From contig JAZGUH010000185.1 in assembly GCA_037893225.1 (NCBI GenBank), positions 1,922,001 to 1,986,000 on the forward strand: 64,000 nt of DNA, in the 5' to 3' direction. The DNA is from Hippasteria phrygiana (Eukaryota; Echinodermata; Asteroidea; Valvatida; Goniasteridae). This document shows positions 1-13,112 of the stretch, piece by piece. Under the pieces are notes generated by a model. That model saw only the letters and a list, made by a program, of their open reading frames with translations. It had not been told where the DNA came from and made no database searches. A program made the position numbers and the translations under genes. How positions within the stretch are numbered: the first letter of the stretch is position 1; every line of letters starts with the position of its first letter.

Positions 1-59
1 CAAGGCAAATATGAATGATTACTTCCTTGAATTGCTAAACAGTACCTGAGACATAGTAA

Positions 60-385
60 CATGGAAACAGCTGCTGTTGTGGCTGTTTGGTAAAACGTAA
101 GGCTTCCCCTGTGTATAATTAATTTTCTTGTACAAATTGTGGTGCGGAGGATTTTATTTCAAGGAAAAACAAGTCCGAGAACCTGTCTCTCAGCTCACAG
201 CCAAGTAAATGCTCTGGCAATTCTGGTCTACGAAAAGAAATATCGCGTATAACTGGCGCTCTACCAACTGAGCTATCTTGACCTTTGTTGGCGTCTCCTA
301 AATTGTCAGTATCTTTGTTCGATGGGGTGCTGGTCAGAAGTCATAAACTCGCTTCGCATTATTTGTTACGTTCACATGAATCATG
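60..385. repeat. tRNA-derived SINE fragments in an Rh intron
   Basis: Positions 60-235 match, with divergence, the repeat at 22335-22560 (GTAAAACGTAAGGCTT head and the CTGTCTCTCAGCTCAC body). Positions 270-385 match the 3' part of another tRNA-derived SINE, with CTCTACCAACTGAGCTATCTTG, also found at 17800, 47000 and 54470. This stretch is intronic and shows no coding signal. Confidence 0.7.
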
Positions 386-389
386 AACC

Positions 390-536
390 GGTGTAGCGTG
401 AAATTTTGTCACCATGAAATATTGTAGTATTGCACATTTCTCAAGTGATCGATTAATCGATTATTGGGAGAGTGGCCGGTCACGTGAGAGGGTTCAACCA
501 ATAATAGGGAAGATGAGTCGGATATTCATATGACAC
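390..536 (-). mobile_element. short inverted-repeat element (MITE), copy 1
   Basis: About 147 bp, the reverse complement of the element at 54300-54463. It starts GGTGTAGCGTGAA and ends TTCATATGACAC, which are imperfect inverted termini. It carries the shared core CGTGAGAGGGTTCAACCAATAATAGGG. A partial match is also seen near 35328. Confidence 0.7.
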
Positions 537-619
537 TTAATACTGTACCATGGTAAACATTTGATGATGGGATATTTCCAGAGGACTTAAAATTCTTGTT
601 TGATATAATCTTCTGACAG

Positions 620-3600
620 CATGCTGACGGCCGACTTCACCGCTGCCGTGGTATTCATCTCCTTCGGGGCAGTGCTGGGCAAGACTTCGCCCGTCCAGCT
701 CATTATCATGGCGTTCGTCGAGGTCATCTGCGCTTTGCTCAACGAGTACATCGGAGTCGTCCTGTTTGGGGTAAGGGGTACGGTGAGGGCTTGTTGGGTG
801 TGATCAAGATTGCCAAACAGAGCCATTAAGGTCTATTCCCCAAAGAATGAAAGAGGTGCACATGACCTTCAAACACTATCAGGGCTGGGTTTTGAGGGCG
901 CTCCGGAGATGGGAGGAGCACAATGTGGACTGCCACTGGTTTCGGTGGGCGTAGCCTGATTGATATACCTTAAATTGGGCGTATACATGCCTTTTGGCGT
1001 AACCTATTACATGACGTCAGTACAGGGCGTCTTACAAATTGTGTTTTTGGTAATTTTTTTTAATATTTTGATAGTTTCTTACATTTTCATGTACTGCTTA
1101 TGATACATAATATGTACACATAGATTTAATAATATATGTGTAATAAGCAGTCTATCATTAGGATTCCTTTGTGAATACCAAGATAACCGCGAAGGGGCGT
1201 TATCGGAGCCAATTATTATTTTTGTAATATTCTTGGATAATGATTTCGAGAGATTTTACCTCCTAATATGACTTTTGTTTCAGTGAATGCGCATTTTGTT
1301 AGCCGGCTGCCGGGTGGCCGGTATATAGATTAGCGGCACACCTATATGTAGCCTGAACCCTAAATGTAGCCTGAACCCTAGATGTAGCCCATGACCCTGT
1401 GCCTAAATGTACCTCTAAAGATAAATGTAGCCCTGACCCTAAATGTAGCCCTGACCCTAAATGTAGCCCTGACCCTGTACCTAGATGTAATCCCAACCCT
1501 GTACCTATAAATGTAGCCCAAGATGTCCGGGCTACATTAGGTACGTTGGCTGGCTCGCAGGCTGGCTGGCGGGCTGTGTGACTGGTGGGTGTATAGATCT
1601 CAAATATGGGAACGGTTGTAAACGGAACGGTTGCTTAAATGAACGAAGACTTAGGATTGATTCCTAGGAAAAAAGAATAACAAAAGAAATGTGCATTTTG
1701 AAAAAAAGGGGGCATCATGCATGCTGAAGATTTGTACGGCATGGGGATTATCATGGCTGATATTGCCAGATCGAAGGATTTGTATGTGTTATGATCTCGT
1801 GTTTTTGTTTTGTTGTTTTTTGCTTGTTCCACATTTTACAGGCAGTCGACATTGGGGGCTCAATGTTTGTGCACGTTTTCGGCGCCTACTTCGGGTTAGC
1901 AGTCGCGCGTCTTCTTGCTCGGGACGCGGCGGAGGATAACGACGACGAGGGCGCTACCTACCACTCTGATATCTTCTCCCTCGTTGGTAAGTTAATGAGT
2001 TGCTCGGTCGCTATGCGCAACCAAAACCAACAAGTAAAAGGGAAACTAAAATTTGTATCTTATTTCTTATTCGGGACCCGATTTGGGCCAGCCCCCCCCC
2101 CCCCAAACGACATCCGAATAAGGTGAACGCTATCCAATTTCGGACTTTACTTCCGTAAAAAAAAAAAAAAAATCCTCCGGAGCCACGAATTAGAAAAAAA
2201 AACATGCAATCGGGCTTTAATTAAAAAAAAGTGAACGTCGAGGTTTGGAACCCACAATCTACAATCTCTACGCCTTGCAACGTATCGATTGAGCAATCGG
2301 AATGCTTGGCTGATGACGAGAATTCATTGCATGCATTTTATACCGATAATATATGCGTGTAGGCCTATATTAAAAGTATTGTAGAGGGCGCTCAACAATC
2401 AATCCATTCGGTTTTTGGGAAAAATAATTCGCTGCCCGGGTGCGCCTTGTCATTTGTTTTGTGTCGATGTGCGTTCACTTTGAATGTATGCTAGAAAATG
2501 CCACCCACTCCCCCCCCCCCCCAACCTCCCCCCCCCCCAAAAAAAAAACAAAAAACAAAAAACAAAAACAACACGCTTTTCAAAGTTTTTGGCCGGAATT
2601 CGTCCGGCAAAACTTGAGTGTCCTAGAAGAAAATTGGGGGACACTTTTTCACGCAAGTTTTAAAGTTTGGGCCAAAAAATAAAGTTACTTCCCCACCCCC
2701 TTACAAATAGCCACGCTGTTACTAAAAGGACCATGTCCAAATCGGGCACTTATGCATGGCTAGGGTCCAGTGGCGTAAACTACGGGGAGTGGGACACAGG
2801 GGTGGGCACGTTCCCCCCTCCCCCAACTGACGTCCGTGCCCCCACCCCCATTTGAAATCTTGAAATGAACAGAAATTATACAAGCCGCGGTTCATTTACT
2901 TTCAGTGCCCTCTTGGAAAAATGTCTGCACCCCCAGGTCCCCCCCCCCCCCCCCCCCCCAAAAAAAAGAAGGTTTCACCCAAGTTACGCCACTGCTATTG
3001 GGCCTCTGATTTTTTTCCACTGTCGCACTATCATGAAATTTTCCCTGGCCACTCTTTTTTTTAACACTCCAGGAACCATTTTCCTGTGGATGTTTTGGCC
3101 GAGTTTCAACAGCGCCCTCGCACTAGAGGACGCTCGTCATCGCGCCGTGTTGAACACCTACTTCTCTCTCGCCGCCTGCTGTGTCGTCACTTTCGCCATC
3201 TCAACGCTCCTCAACAAAGACGGCAAAGTTGAAATGGTAAACTGTCAAATTAGTGGACCACACTGAATAGAAACTACTTGTTGATGTGGTTGTACAGGGC
3301 TGTAGTTTTCGAATATTTGCATGCGGCGATGGATATTTACTATATGGGCTGCTGAGTGTTTTGCAGCAAGTACCGTACCGGTTCTGTATAACTGTCAAGG
3401 GACCAATAAACAAGTAAAAAGTTACCATGGACAAAAAGTGGCATCTGACAATAAAAAAAATGCAACTTTACGATTAAAATAACACAGTCGTGTGTGGAGA
3501 GGATTGTTTTTGTTTTTTTCGAATATTCAAACTGGCAAGAAGAACTATTCGTTAAAAATGGTAGTGGATCACGCTCTCAAAATAACTGTTGTAGCGATGA

Positions 3601-6600
3601 CGTAGAAACGGTGCCTCATCATTCTTTTATCAATGCAGTGAAATACCCTCTGACAACCAAAAAGACCAAAACCGGTGAAAATGATATTGTGTATGTTTTA
3701 TTTTGTTATGGATAGGTGCATATCCAAAATGCAACTCTTGCCGGAGGCGTTGCCGTGGGAACATGCGCTGACTTGATGATCCAGCCGTGGGGCGCCATGT
3801 TGATCGGCGTATTGGCTGCCATACTGTCCACACTGGGCTTCAAGTACATCCAGGTACAGTGGAGGTCAACAGGTTACATAGGCCTACATGGACAGAACAT
3901 ATTTTAAAATAGTCCATAAGCCGTTTCGCGGATACCGCCATCTTTGCTCGATACCGCCATCTTTAGGGGGCAAGCGCAAAAGACAATGCACGATTTCCAT
4001 AGAGATTATGCAGTCTTTTGCGCTTGCTCGAGCAAAGATGGCGGTATCCGCAAAACGGCTTATTGGTTTTTCAGTTGTTCCTGGGGATGTTCTTGTTGCG
4101 TTCCAATCACGTCGTGTTTTCCGTGTTCACGAGTTCACAAGTCTGGCAACTCGTATTCACCAGTGGTGAACTGGGTGCGGAATTTTCTTCTCGAGTTCAC
4201 GACTTGCTTGACGACCTGTGCGCGTGCGCATTGATGCAACCATCTCGTAAACACGAGAAATACGACGCGATTGGAACGCAGCATGGGCGATTTGCAATAG
4301 TGCGCCACCAAGAGTTAACGGAGAGGCCATTTACGTACTTGAAAAGGTCGACACGTCCAGCGCAAAGAGTCCGTCGCTAGACTGGTCAGTGCTTGGTACC
4401 AAGACGTTCACATAAAAACTTATCGTGAAGTCATGACAAGAGGCCCGTCCTTCCCCTTTTTTGTTACTAAAAAGTTCCCGCCTGCCTTACTTCTTTCTTC
4501 TTCTCTTTTTTAGCGGGAAGAGGGAGGTGGCAGAGATCAACACAGATTTTAAAGGGGCGCGCATTCTGCAACTAACTTTGTAAATTAATCTAGCCCCATC
4601 TTTTGTTAACATCCAGCCGTTCCTCGCGAGAAAGGTGAAATTACACGACACGTGTGGCGTGAACAACCTGCATGGCATGCCGGGTATCCTAGCAGCTATC
4701 GCCGGCTCAGCTGCTGCAGCTATTGCCACCAAAGACCTCTACGGAGACAAGTAAGTATACCCCCCTTTGGTGGTTAAGGGATCCGAAAATAGAGATTTGG
4801 TAAAATTATAGGCATGGTTTAAAGGTAATATACAACATTTTCAGACATCCAAAAACAAAACGACTGAATTATTATGAAATATCTTACTTGTAAGTAAATA
4901 CTCTCAAGCATCCTGTTAATTCCCGGCACCTGGTGCGCTGTCATTTTTCAAGAAAAGAGGAATTAGGCCTATTGTGTGAATTTCCAGCAACGGTCGGCCG
5001 ACCATTGTTGGGAAAAAAACTGACTTTTTCAAATACCGCCCCCAGTTTACCAACTTTAGTTACTCCCCATTTTGCTTGGCAGTTGGTTACACATCCGTAT
5101 ACAGGTGCAAGCCAGCTAGTCAGTAAATGGAAAATCGCGGTGAACTTCTCTCGCCCCAAAACTTGAAATTTCACTGTAAACTTGCAAAAGAATTCATGCA
5201 TCTCTTGGCTTTTTAGCAAAACGCTTACGCCAACGGGTTAAAGAGTTACGGGATAAAAACCCCGAAAACTGTTTAATTCAATTGAATTGAATTAAATTAA
5301 ATTCAAGAGAACATTTATTTCCACACTCTTTCACATTGGATACTGTGTGATGTAGGCATCATCCTATAAAGCCGAAGCTTGTGGTGGATGTGCCCAATAA
5401 AACAAAGACAAAAAAGATTTAGTATTAATTACAATAATTAAATATATATATATGAATCAGTTAAACATATTAGGTATACTAGACAACGAACACACGACAC
5501 AGATCAATGAGAGCTAGACCATTGCAACTTTAGCAAATAAGAAGTTAAGTACTCTGGGAGCTGAGTAAGAATGATTTTAGTTTACATCTAAATGTGTTAA
5601 TTGAGGAGTAGTCAGTTACAGACGATGGAAGGTCGTTCCAGTTTTTTGGGCCAGAGAAAAAAAGGTATGTTGAAAGAGAGTTGTTTTAGCTTGAGGTATG
5701 TGTACTATTTTTGGATGCAGACCTGGTATTATAATTATGTATGGATCTATTTAATGTAGAAAAAACCCAGGTTATTTAACATTCAGGAAGTTGGTTGTTT
5801 ACAAACATCTGCGTTATTTTCCCTCGTGCTTAAAGTGCAGTCCTGTGGCTGAGCGTTGGAGTTCGTTGATGTGTTGTCTTTTTTGTTCCATATTCCAGTC
5901 TGTATAGTATCTTCGGAGCTCGAGCACCTATGACAGCTGATGGGGACATGAACATGAATTCTACCGACGCACACACTGGCGACATGTCCGATGGTATCAT
6001 GGAGGCCCGCTCGGCGTTCGGGCAAGCTAGCTTCCAGCTGGCAGCATTGGGCGTGACCCTCGTCATCGCGCTTGTGAGCGGCACTTTAACAGGTATTTTT
6101 TTGTATTTTATATTCATATTTTTTTCTTTAGGTTGCATGTTCTTGTCCAGCTCTTCATAATTTGTGTGTGTGTGATCACTCTACAAATTTAGGCCTACAT
6201 TATGATGAAAATGACAAATTGCAAACATGATTCTTTAAAGATATTGCATCTGTGCTTTTCGGAGTTACACCCAGAAAAATATTTTTTTAAATTTAATGGC
6301 AAATTTTCTAGCTTTACCAAAGCTATTATCTTCCCAGTGAAATATTGAACGAAAAAAATCGGCCCACGAGTAGTCACATCATTTACTTAATTTCAGCTTT
6401 TGAATTAGGAGCGTCCCGCACCTAATTCAGCTTGGTCGTACAATAATTCAGTGTACATGAATGTGATTATCTAGTGATGTCCCAGACACCGTACGAATTA
6501 CAGTCGTAAAACCAGAGCAGGTGATACAAACTCGCCCAGCTGTCTGCGACGGTGAACAAAAACGAGGGAAATTGTTGCAAAGGTGCGAAACCTTGTCCAG

Positions 6601-9600
6601 TCTATAGAATTGAGAGTTGTAGCAGAGGAAAAAAAACGTACTCTTTCTATAAAAAAAATCTGAACTTGTTATCTTCCCCAGAGCTAGAAAAAGGCATAAA
6701 CTTATGCGGTGCCCGTAATTTCGGGAGCTTCCTTTTTTCGTTTATGTACATGTTGCAGTCTGATTTCTAAAAGGTCGGACTGGTTATTCATTTTTAAAAA
6801 CTGCAGTGGTTTGTCGCGTATGGACTGAAAGACTCCTATAGAGTACCGAAGTGATGACGTCATTGCAATGTTTGGAACCAGAATACTTTTGTTATTTTGT
6901 GTCAATGTGTTTGCATGACTGGCTGTTAACAAAGGAACAGTCGAAATCTCCATTTGTTTGGAGCCAGTGGTCGTGCCAACTGACGTCAGACTTACTCTGT
7001 ATCAATCATTTATCATAGGCATCAAACGTCACTGCTGATTTGCATATATTTTCAAATTCGGTTACCCCGGAAATAGCAGGAACAGATCGATTTTTTTTCC
7101 TAGCGAGCACGGCATATCAACTTTAATTTGAATGATGCCATAGTAGTTTGTAAAGGAGAGCGTCATTTTGGGTGTTTTCTTTCTTTTTCAGGCCTCCTGC
7201 TGAAGATTCCGTTCTGGGGCGAGCCAGAGGACGATGAGCTATACCAAGACAAGCCATTCTGGGATGTAAGTACGGTCCGTATTCCTTCCCATAATTTATA
7301 ATGTGATTGTACTAATAACTCACACCCGCTTTTTGCAAGCTCGTTTCTTCTTTTTGCTGTCCCGCCCACTCCTCTTACACCCTTTCTTAGCCCATGTCCT
7401 ACTTTAATCCCCCTTATATTCCTATTGACCCCTCCCACCCAAATGTGTCATTTTGTGTTGTGCATTAAGCCTAGTTTCCATATCGCCTTCGCAGACTGCG
7501 CAGACAGTACGCGGAACCGTCGTAAGCGGGACGTGCTGCGATGTCTGGAGGGCGCTGCGATCGATCCGATACGCGACGTAATGATTGAGCTATCGCGGTC
7601 GAATCGCGTCAACGCAGCTTGTGAATAATCACATCAATTATAATTCCACGTGGAACGCGCAAAATCTGAGACAAACCAAAATTACCACACAAAATTCCCA
7701 TAGGGTTGTCTAAGGGGCGTGGTTAACTCGTCAACGGCGATAGGTCAATTGCGTCCATCCAGGCATAGCTTGGCAATATGCATATGGCGGCGCTCAACAA
7801 ATAATTTTTATTGGAGTGCAGACTCTTTTGTGTTTTTAGTCTCATGTTTTGTAGGAGACGCCGAATATAATACAAGCGGAAACATCGGGTACTCTGCATG
7901 GCATTGTGGGATTGATTCTGTGACGCAACACGACGGAAATGTTTCCATTCACTGAAACGATCGGCGGGCAAACGGTAGGGATACGCAGACGATCGGCAAA
8001 GTTGAACCAAGTTCAACTTTGCCGATCGTCTGCGAGATAGTTTACGTCTGTCTGGGTTGCCCGCGACGTTTACGGAGGAAATGTTTCCATATGTCTGCGC
8101 TGTAGTTTGGGTGCTATTTGTGTTGCTCTCTGCGTTTCTTACGTCGATATGGAAACTATTTGCTGTATTGTGCCTTGTCCGTGTCTGTGTTTGTGATCTA
8201 TGTTGTGAAGGGTTGGAGCGACACGCCCTTTTGGCAACAGTGTTTTAAAACACTTTTTAGTCTTCTCCTAGGCAGCCCTTCACTATCTATGTTGTTTCGT
8301 CCTGTCGCTTGCCTGATGTAGATGTTGTTTTTCTCGTTCTTGTTATGTAATTTGTGTTGTTTTCTTCTGTATTTTAATTTGAATGTACTGTACGTTGGAT
8401 TGTTGTGTTTAATCTGTATTTTTATCTGTAAAATTGTTTGAAAAAGTATTACAGTTTTTCTCACTCGCTCTAACACGGCAACTGCAACTAAAGTGGCGAT
8501 AATCAGAAGTGAAATCGCACCATTCAAAACTTTGCGTGTCTGGTGCGAATCTTAAAGTATTCTTTTGTTGTATTCGCACAAATTTCGGTACACCAGCAAA
8601 CTGTTGCATCTCATTGAACGTTAGGAATGCACATTTCACACATGCATTTTTCTCCCAAAAGGCCACATTGTGTTCAAATTGAAAGAAAGCAACGGTCTAC
8701 TTGAATCATTAATGCAAAGGGCTTAAGAAATAAATCAGTCATCAAAAGTAATATGGGGTATAGATGTGGCCCGACAGAAATGATCGCCTTGATCATGCAT
8801 ATACAATATGGAAACTGTTACTTTCCATTTGCGGACGCATTTGCCTAAAAAACATTAAACGTTTTGTTGGCATTATTTGTTTGTTTGTTTGTTTGTTTGT
8901 TTGGTTTTTTTTTTGGTTTTTTTTTTGGGGGGGGGACGAGGTTGAATGCAGATATTGAATTAAAATAAAGAGAATACATACTTTTGAAATGTGTATGTTG
9001 TCATAATTTCTTCTGTTTCACTATGTTTGTCGATAGACGTTAGTGATATGTTAACGGTCTGCGCGATTTGACGGTGGTATGAGCTTTTGTAAAAAGTTTC
9101 TTGATATTCGAATACAATATGTCATTCTGGCATCAGTATTTGTAGTTTAAGTAAGCATACGAAGTGTTTCAGGAATCGGGTTATTTGTTTTGATGAACAT
9201 ATACGAGGTTGCGGTGACTGTGTTAAAGCGATTGAGAAAAACTGTATTATGCTCACCGTCAAAAAAACTTTCTAAAAAGATTTGATCGACACCAGTGGCG
9301 TATATATTCTTCCATTACTCGTGCGAAGCGTGTACCTTTGACCCACAATATTTACATTGTGCAAATCAATGCACCTGGCTTTAACACAACAATTGCCATT
9401 TCATGGCAAAATCAAAGAGACTGTGGCATGAACATTTTAACAAAATAATTTGCAGAAAGTTTGCAGGAAGTTTGCAGAGAGCTTATATCCTTTGCAGGTT
9501 TTGCGAGGTCACCTTGCAAATATTTTTCAAGATTTGTTCAGGTTTTGCGAGACGATGCGCGATTTTGCGATGTCAACTGTAAGGCTGAGGCGAGATTTTG

Positions 9601-10604
9601 TGAGCTTTCACTCCAAGGTTTTGTAAAAAAATACAAGATCGGCTGCCAGGATTTGCGGACTGAACTGTAAAGTTGTTGCCAGGTTAACTGCGAAATTCTA
9701 TAAGACTGTGCGAGATTTTAATACCACTGTTTGCTTTGCAAGGTTAAGGTCAATGTTACCTGATTTCAGGAGGCAATTTGTAACAGAAGCCGAAACATAG
9801 TAATACGTTACAAGTTACACAATCAAAGAAACCGTTCTGATTAATTTTCCTTCTGGGAATGAAAGCTTTTGGTTGAAGATTTGTTTAACTCGGGTTTGTA
9901 AACTGGGTTGAAGATTAAACTGTTGTTGATCGTTTGGCTATTATCTTTTTTGTATTCGTTGTGTGGTGTTATTGAGTATATTTTTTAGTAACTGGTCGGT
10001 TACTTGTTTGCTTGGTTGGATAGTTACACGCCCGTGGCATTGATTGAAGGACCTGAACGGTCTACTATTGGTTTAGCACCGTGTTTTATCTTCCCCTTTA
10101 TCCCACTAACCCTTATCCTACTAACAGTTTTATGTTTGTTTCCTTTGAATCACTAAACATTCCTTCAATGTCTGCTTCCGGACGGAAGGTAAATAAAACA
10201 GAAGTATAAACGTTCATGTATTGACATAAATTATCAGTTTGACAGTTCTGAATGAAGTTTTACTCGGGTTTATTTCAGAGCTCAAATAATAGCTTCGACG
10301 ACGCCAAAGAATGATGTCACGCCACGGTGTTATAACTTGCGATCCGACTTTGCGATCCGACTTAAAATTACAACTCCGCCAATTATGTGGCAGCCCATTG
10401 TCCAACTCGCCTTACTTTCCCCCACACATCAGCTCTTTATGTTAAATTTGTCTCTTGTTCCAAGACTTTTTTTCTGTTCCAAGACCCTTTCTATTCTAAG
10501 AGTCTTGTAGCACCTTTTTAACCAGCCTGTTTGTTCCCATACAGGAGGTCGAGTACCACGAAGTACCAGCCATAGACGGACGCAGCGCCGAGGCACCAGT
10601 CTGA
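620..10604 (+). CDS. Rh-family glycoprotein (ammonia/ammonium channel), 5' part missing
   Basis: Eight coding exons join in one open frame: 620-770, 1842-1986, 3073-3236, 3716-3853, 4617-4750, 5899-6092, 7192-7265 and 10545-10604 (TGA 10602-10604). All introns are GT-AG. They give 352 residues against roughly 450-480 for animal Rh proteins, so about 115 N-terminal residues (the first membrane spans) lie upstream. Family blocks seen: [12 protein letters not shown] in the first exon, [13 protein letters not shown] in the second, MFWPSFNSA in the third, [16 protein letters not shown] in the fourth, [13 protein letters not shown] in the fifth and [11 protein letters not shown] in the seventh. The twin pore histidines (in FVHVFG and NLHGMPG) and the aspartate of DIGGS are present, so a working channel is expected. 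Known family role: NH3/NH4+ and possibly CO2 passage across the plasma membrane, often in excretory or respiratory epithelium. The cytosolic tail after PFW is short. The exact paralogue (RhA/B/C-like or invertebrate Rh) cannot be decided here. Confidence 0.96.
1340..1516 (+). repeat. minisatellite, about 18-bp unit
   Basis: Roughly ten degenerate copies of AAATGTAGCCCTGACCCT in the first Rh intron of the window. The unit holds CCCTAA-like words, but the array is not a telomere repeat. Open frames through it only reflect the absence of stops in the repeat. Confidence 0.85.
2768..2996. mobile_element. MITE with GTGGCGTAA termini and internal poly-C
   Basis: It begins CCAGTGGCGTAAACTACGGG and ends AAGTTACGCCACTG, so the termini are inverted. 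The inside is C-rich with a long C run near 2938-2959. It sits in the intron before the third Rh exon of the window. Confidence 0.6.
3914..4073. mobile_element. foldback element
   Basis: The left arm, with AAGCCGTTTCGCGGATACCG, pairs with the right arm, with CGGTATCCGCAAAACGGCTT. A shorter inner pairing (GGGCAAGCGCAAAAGAC with its complement) extends the stem. It is intronic. Confidence 0.75.
4095..4282. mobile_element. terminal-inverted-repeat element, GTTGCGTTCCAATC type
   Basis: The left end GTTGCGTTCCAATCACGTCG is mirrored by CGACGCGATTGGAACGCAGC at the right end. It is about 190 bp, with no coding capacity, and lies right after the previous foldback element. Confidence 0.65.
4820..5130 (+). 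repeat. dispersed repeat, copy 1 (second copy at 19880-20200)
   Basis: Long similarity in the same orientation to 19880-20200, including TTATGAAATATCTTACTTG, CAATGGTCGGCCGACCAT-like and GGTTACACATCCGT words. The open frames here are not conserved between the two copies, so it is a non-coding interspersed repeat. Confidence 0.75.
6837..7001. mobile_element. AGAGTACCGAAGT MITE, copy 1 of 4
   Basis: It starts TATAGAGTACCGAAGTGATGAC and ends near GACGTCAGACTTACTCTGTA. Related copies lie at 36456-36680, 38346-38465 and 61359-61519. In the better copies both ends read (TA)GAGTACCGAAGT, which suggests a TA target, as for mariner-type elements. Confidence 0.75.
7472..8158. mobile_element. 687-bp element with 14-bp inverted ends and an internal perfect hairpin
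   Basis: The ends are TAGTTTCCATATCG (7472-7485) and its exact complement (8145-8158). Inside, 7984-8007 and 8011-8034 form a perfect 24-bp stem with a 3-nt loop (CAA). It is intronic, with no transposase frame seen. Confidence 0.7.
8876..8903 (+). repeat. (TTTG)n microsatellite
   Basis: Simple TTTG repeat followed by T- and G-runs up to about 8938. Confidence 0.9.
9455..9730 (+). repeat. degenerate TTTGCGAG/TTTGCAGG-rich intronic stretch
   Basis: Many loosely spaced TTTGC(A/G)(A/G)G words occur in the large last Rh intron (7266-10544). It looks like a decayed short tandem repeat. No exon is evident. Confidence 0.4.
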
Positions 10605-12960
10605 TTGTCCAGTAACAAGCTCAAGTACCAATCACGTCGCCTTTTGCCTGGAACACGTGACTGCAAAAGTCTTACGAATCAAATTGTGCCTAAAGACATT
10701 ATAGAATACATATTATCAAATTATCATGTTTTCTTATGGTGATGGGGTTAACAGACTGTTTTTAGACCCCGACTTTAAGCCATTATCATTTTTAATGGCA
10801 TTGTTTTGTCTTTGGAATTATGTATCGACTTCAGAAAACTCTGAACTATGTTAATTTTAATGGACGACTACTCCCAACAAAACTTAAACTAATAAGATGT
10901 ACATGTATAATCATTTCAAATGTAGAGGCTTTTCTGGAATCACTAATAGTCTTCTTCAGGTAACCTGATTACATCCTTAATAGTTTAATAGTTTAATAGT
11001 TTATTCAGGCAGTCATTATAAAAATACAAGAAAAACACATACATATACAAGGATTAGAAAATATATATATATTAAAAAGGACTGCTAAAATATTGCATAC
11101 AAAAGAGAAATGGACATCATCAACAAGCAAATGACAAGACGAAACATGACAGTGAAGGGCTGCCTAGGAGAAGACTAAAAAGTGAATTTAAACACTGTCG
11201 CCAAAGGGCGTGTCTCTCCAACCCTTCACAACATAGAGCACACACACGCACACAGTCATGTAAACGGGTGCAATCGTGGACCTCCCATTGTTCCTCTTTT
11301 GTTTATACTCTAACTTTTTCGGAAGGCCTCCCATTGGTTTTGTACACGATTTTCAATTGTGGACGTTAGGTCAAACGTGGACCCCTTTGTCTACGCTCAA
11401 ATTCTTTTGTCCTAGGTCCACGATTGCCGGCATATACAAACTCACAGACAATGCACAACACACAACCACAACACATGAGAAAGAGGAGTCAAAGCAATAT
11501 AAAAGGGGATTAAAGTTGGCTAAAAACAAAAGAAAGGGCGTAATAGGAGTGGGTGGGACAGAAATGGAGGAGACGTATAACGTAAACAGAACAAAATTAA
11601 GGGTGAGGGAAAAGAAATTAAAGAGGTAGGAAAATTGAACAAGAACAAAAATAAGAAAAGGAGGGAAAAGACATAAATGGCAAGGATTCGGCCAGGATAT
11701 TATTTTTTTTATCTCCCTTGACAGTAAAAGAAGACAAAATGAAGTACAAAAAGAAAAACAATTGTCTTTTTCTACTTCACGTTTTGTACTTCACATTTAT
11801 GTATAGTTTCTTTTAATTAGAGAAAGAAAGTGCTGTATGTATTTACATTATATAATGAAAAGTGATTGTCCTTCGGAGGGGAAAAACAACATTGACGCAT
11901 GACTCCAAACCTACAAAACAAATCATAGACTTGACTCAAGTCGGACTTACTTTGTTCAAGCTATATCTCTTTAGGCAGCCCCTATCAAGTACCGTACGGG
12001 TTTTCCCGCCATAAGCGCCTTAGCCTCAGAGGGCGCCCTAATCTGGTTGCTGTTCCGGTTGCTCCATTGCCTCCATTCCGACTTCGATTATGGGGACCGG
12101 CAGCGGTTTCCAATTAGCATAAACCTGGCAGAATTCTGGCTACCAGTCCAAATATTTGGGGCTGCGAGAACCAGTCTAGCCGACCTCGTGGGCTGAGTTC
12201 GGGCGGTCGGTTCTTAACACGAGTTCCCTGTTCTTGCGCCCGAAGGACGGGAACGCGACCCGAGAACATTGCATTCGGAACAAGATCACACACCACTTAC
12301 CAGTCGGGAGTTTACAAAAAGATGACGTAATTTGACGCGACGTTGAAGACAACCAAAGTAGGCGTAATGTTGTATAAAATTCCCTTCCAAACGTTTTGGA
12401 AATAAAGCAGTCTAAATACAGTGCTTCCGTTAAATTATTTTGCGTCTGAAATTCAGGTTTTTGAAACGAATGCTTAATAACGTACATGAGCGCAGCCATT
12501 ACATTTTGCGTGGTTACCAGCGATAGATGGCTCTCTTGGCTATCAGACGTTCTTTGGCGTTCGAGCGGCCGGAACATGAACGAAGACACGAGTTGTTCTG
12601 AGCAAACAAGAACAACTCGCCCGAACTCGGTCCATGATTCGCAACTCGCATGTGTTTCACATGCTGCAACATAACAGGCACGAGAGGGCGCGCTGTCGCA
12701 CCCTGTGATGTATGTACACCTACCACTGAACACGGGCCACATCATCAACAACCACAGGCTCCCGACTTGGGTCAAGTCTAATGGCAATGATGATTATTGT
12801 TGATGTTGATGACACTGGTGATGATGTGGATAGTGGTGGTTTACGTGATCGTTCAGCCGTGGTAATGGTGATGATCACGAGGATAGGTTTGATAGAGCTT
12901 TTACAGGGTTTTCTTTAAGGTTACACATGTAAATAACTAAATACATGTAATGAGCTTTGT
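10605..12960. other. 3' flank of the Rh gene; no gene seen
   Basis: The stretch after the Rh stop must include the 3' UTR, but no clear AATAAA lies close to the stop, so the transcript end is not called. A weak foldback (about 11270-11435, AATCGTGGACCT paired with AGGTCCACGATT) is present. A long minus-strand frame at 12176-12787 has no recognisable domain. Confidence 0.5.
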
Positions 12961-12967
12961 CAATGGG

Positions 12968-13112
12968 GTACTTTTGAAACGCTGGCGGCAGCCGACATAC
13001 CGGTCCTTTTTCTATTGTTCTTACCAGTCGTGCGCATGCTCAGAACTACGCACACATGCTCAGAACTAGCAAAAAGGACCGGTGTGTCTGCTGCCACCCA
13101 GCGTCTCAAAAG
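12968..13112. mobile_element. foldback element
   Basis: The left arm ACTTTTGAAACGCTGG ... ACCGGTCCTTTTT is matched by AAAAAGGACCGGT ... CCAGCGTCTCAAAAGT on the right. No coding content. Confidence 0.75.

Noticed and set aside
1299..1581. Frames with repeated HLGSGL or CSPDPK units
   Set aside because: Artefact of the 18-bp minisatellite.
12176..12787. 203-codon minus-strand frame
   Set aside because: No recognisable domain, no conserved blocks, irregular composition and no partner exons. It lies in repeat-rich intergenic DNA, so chance is likely.
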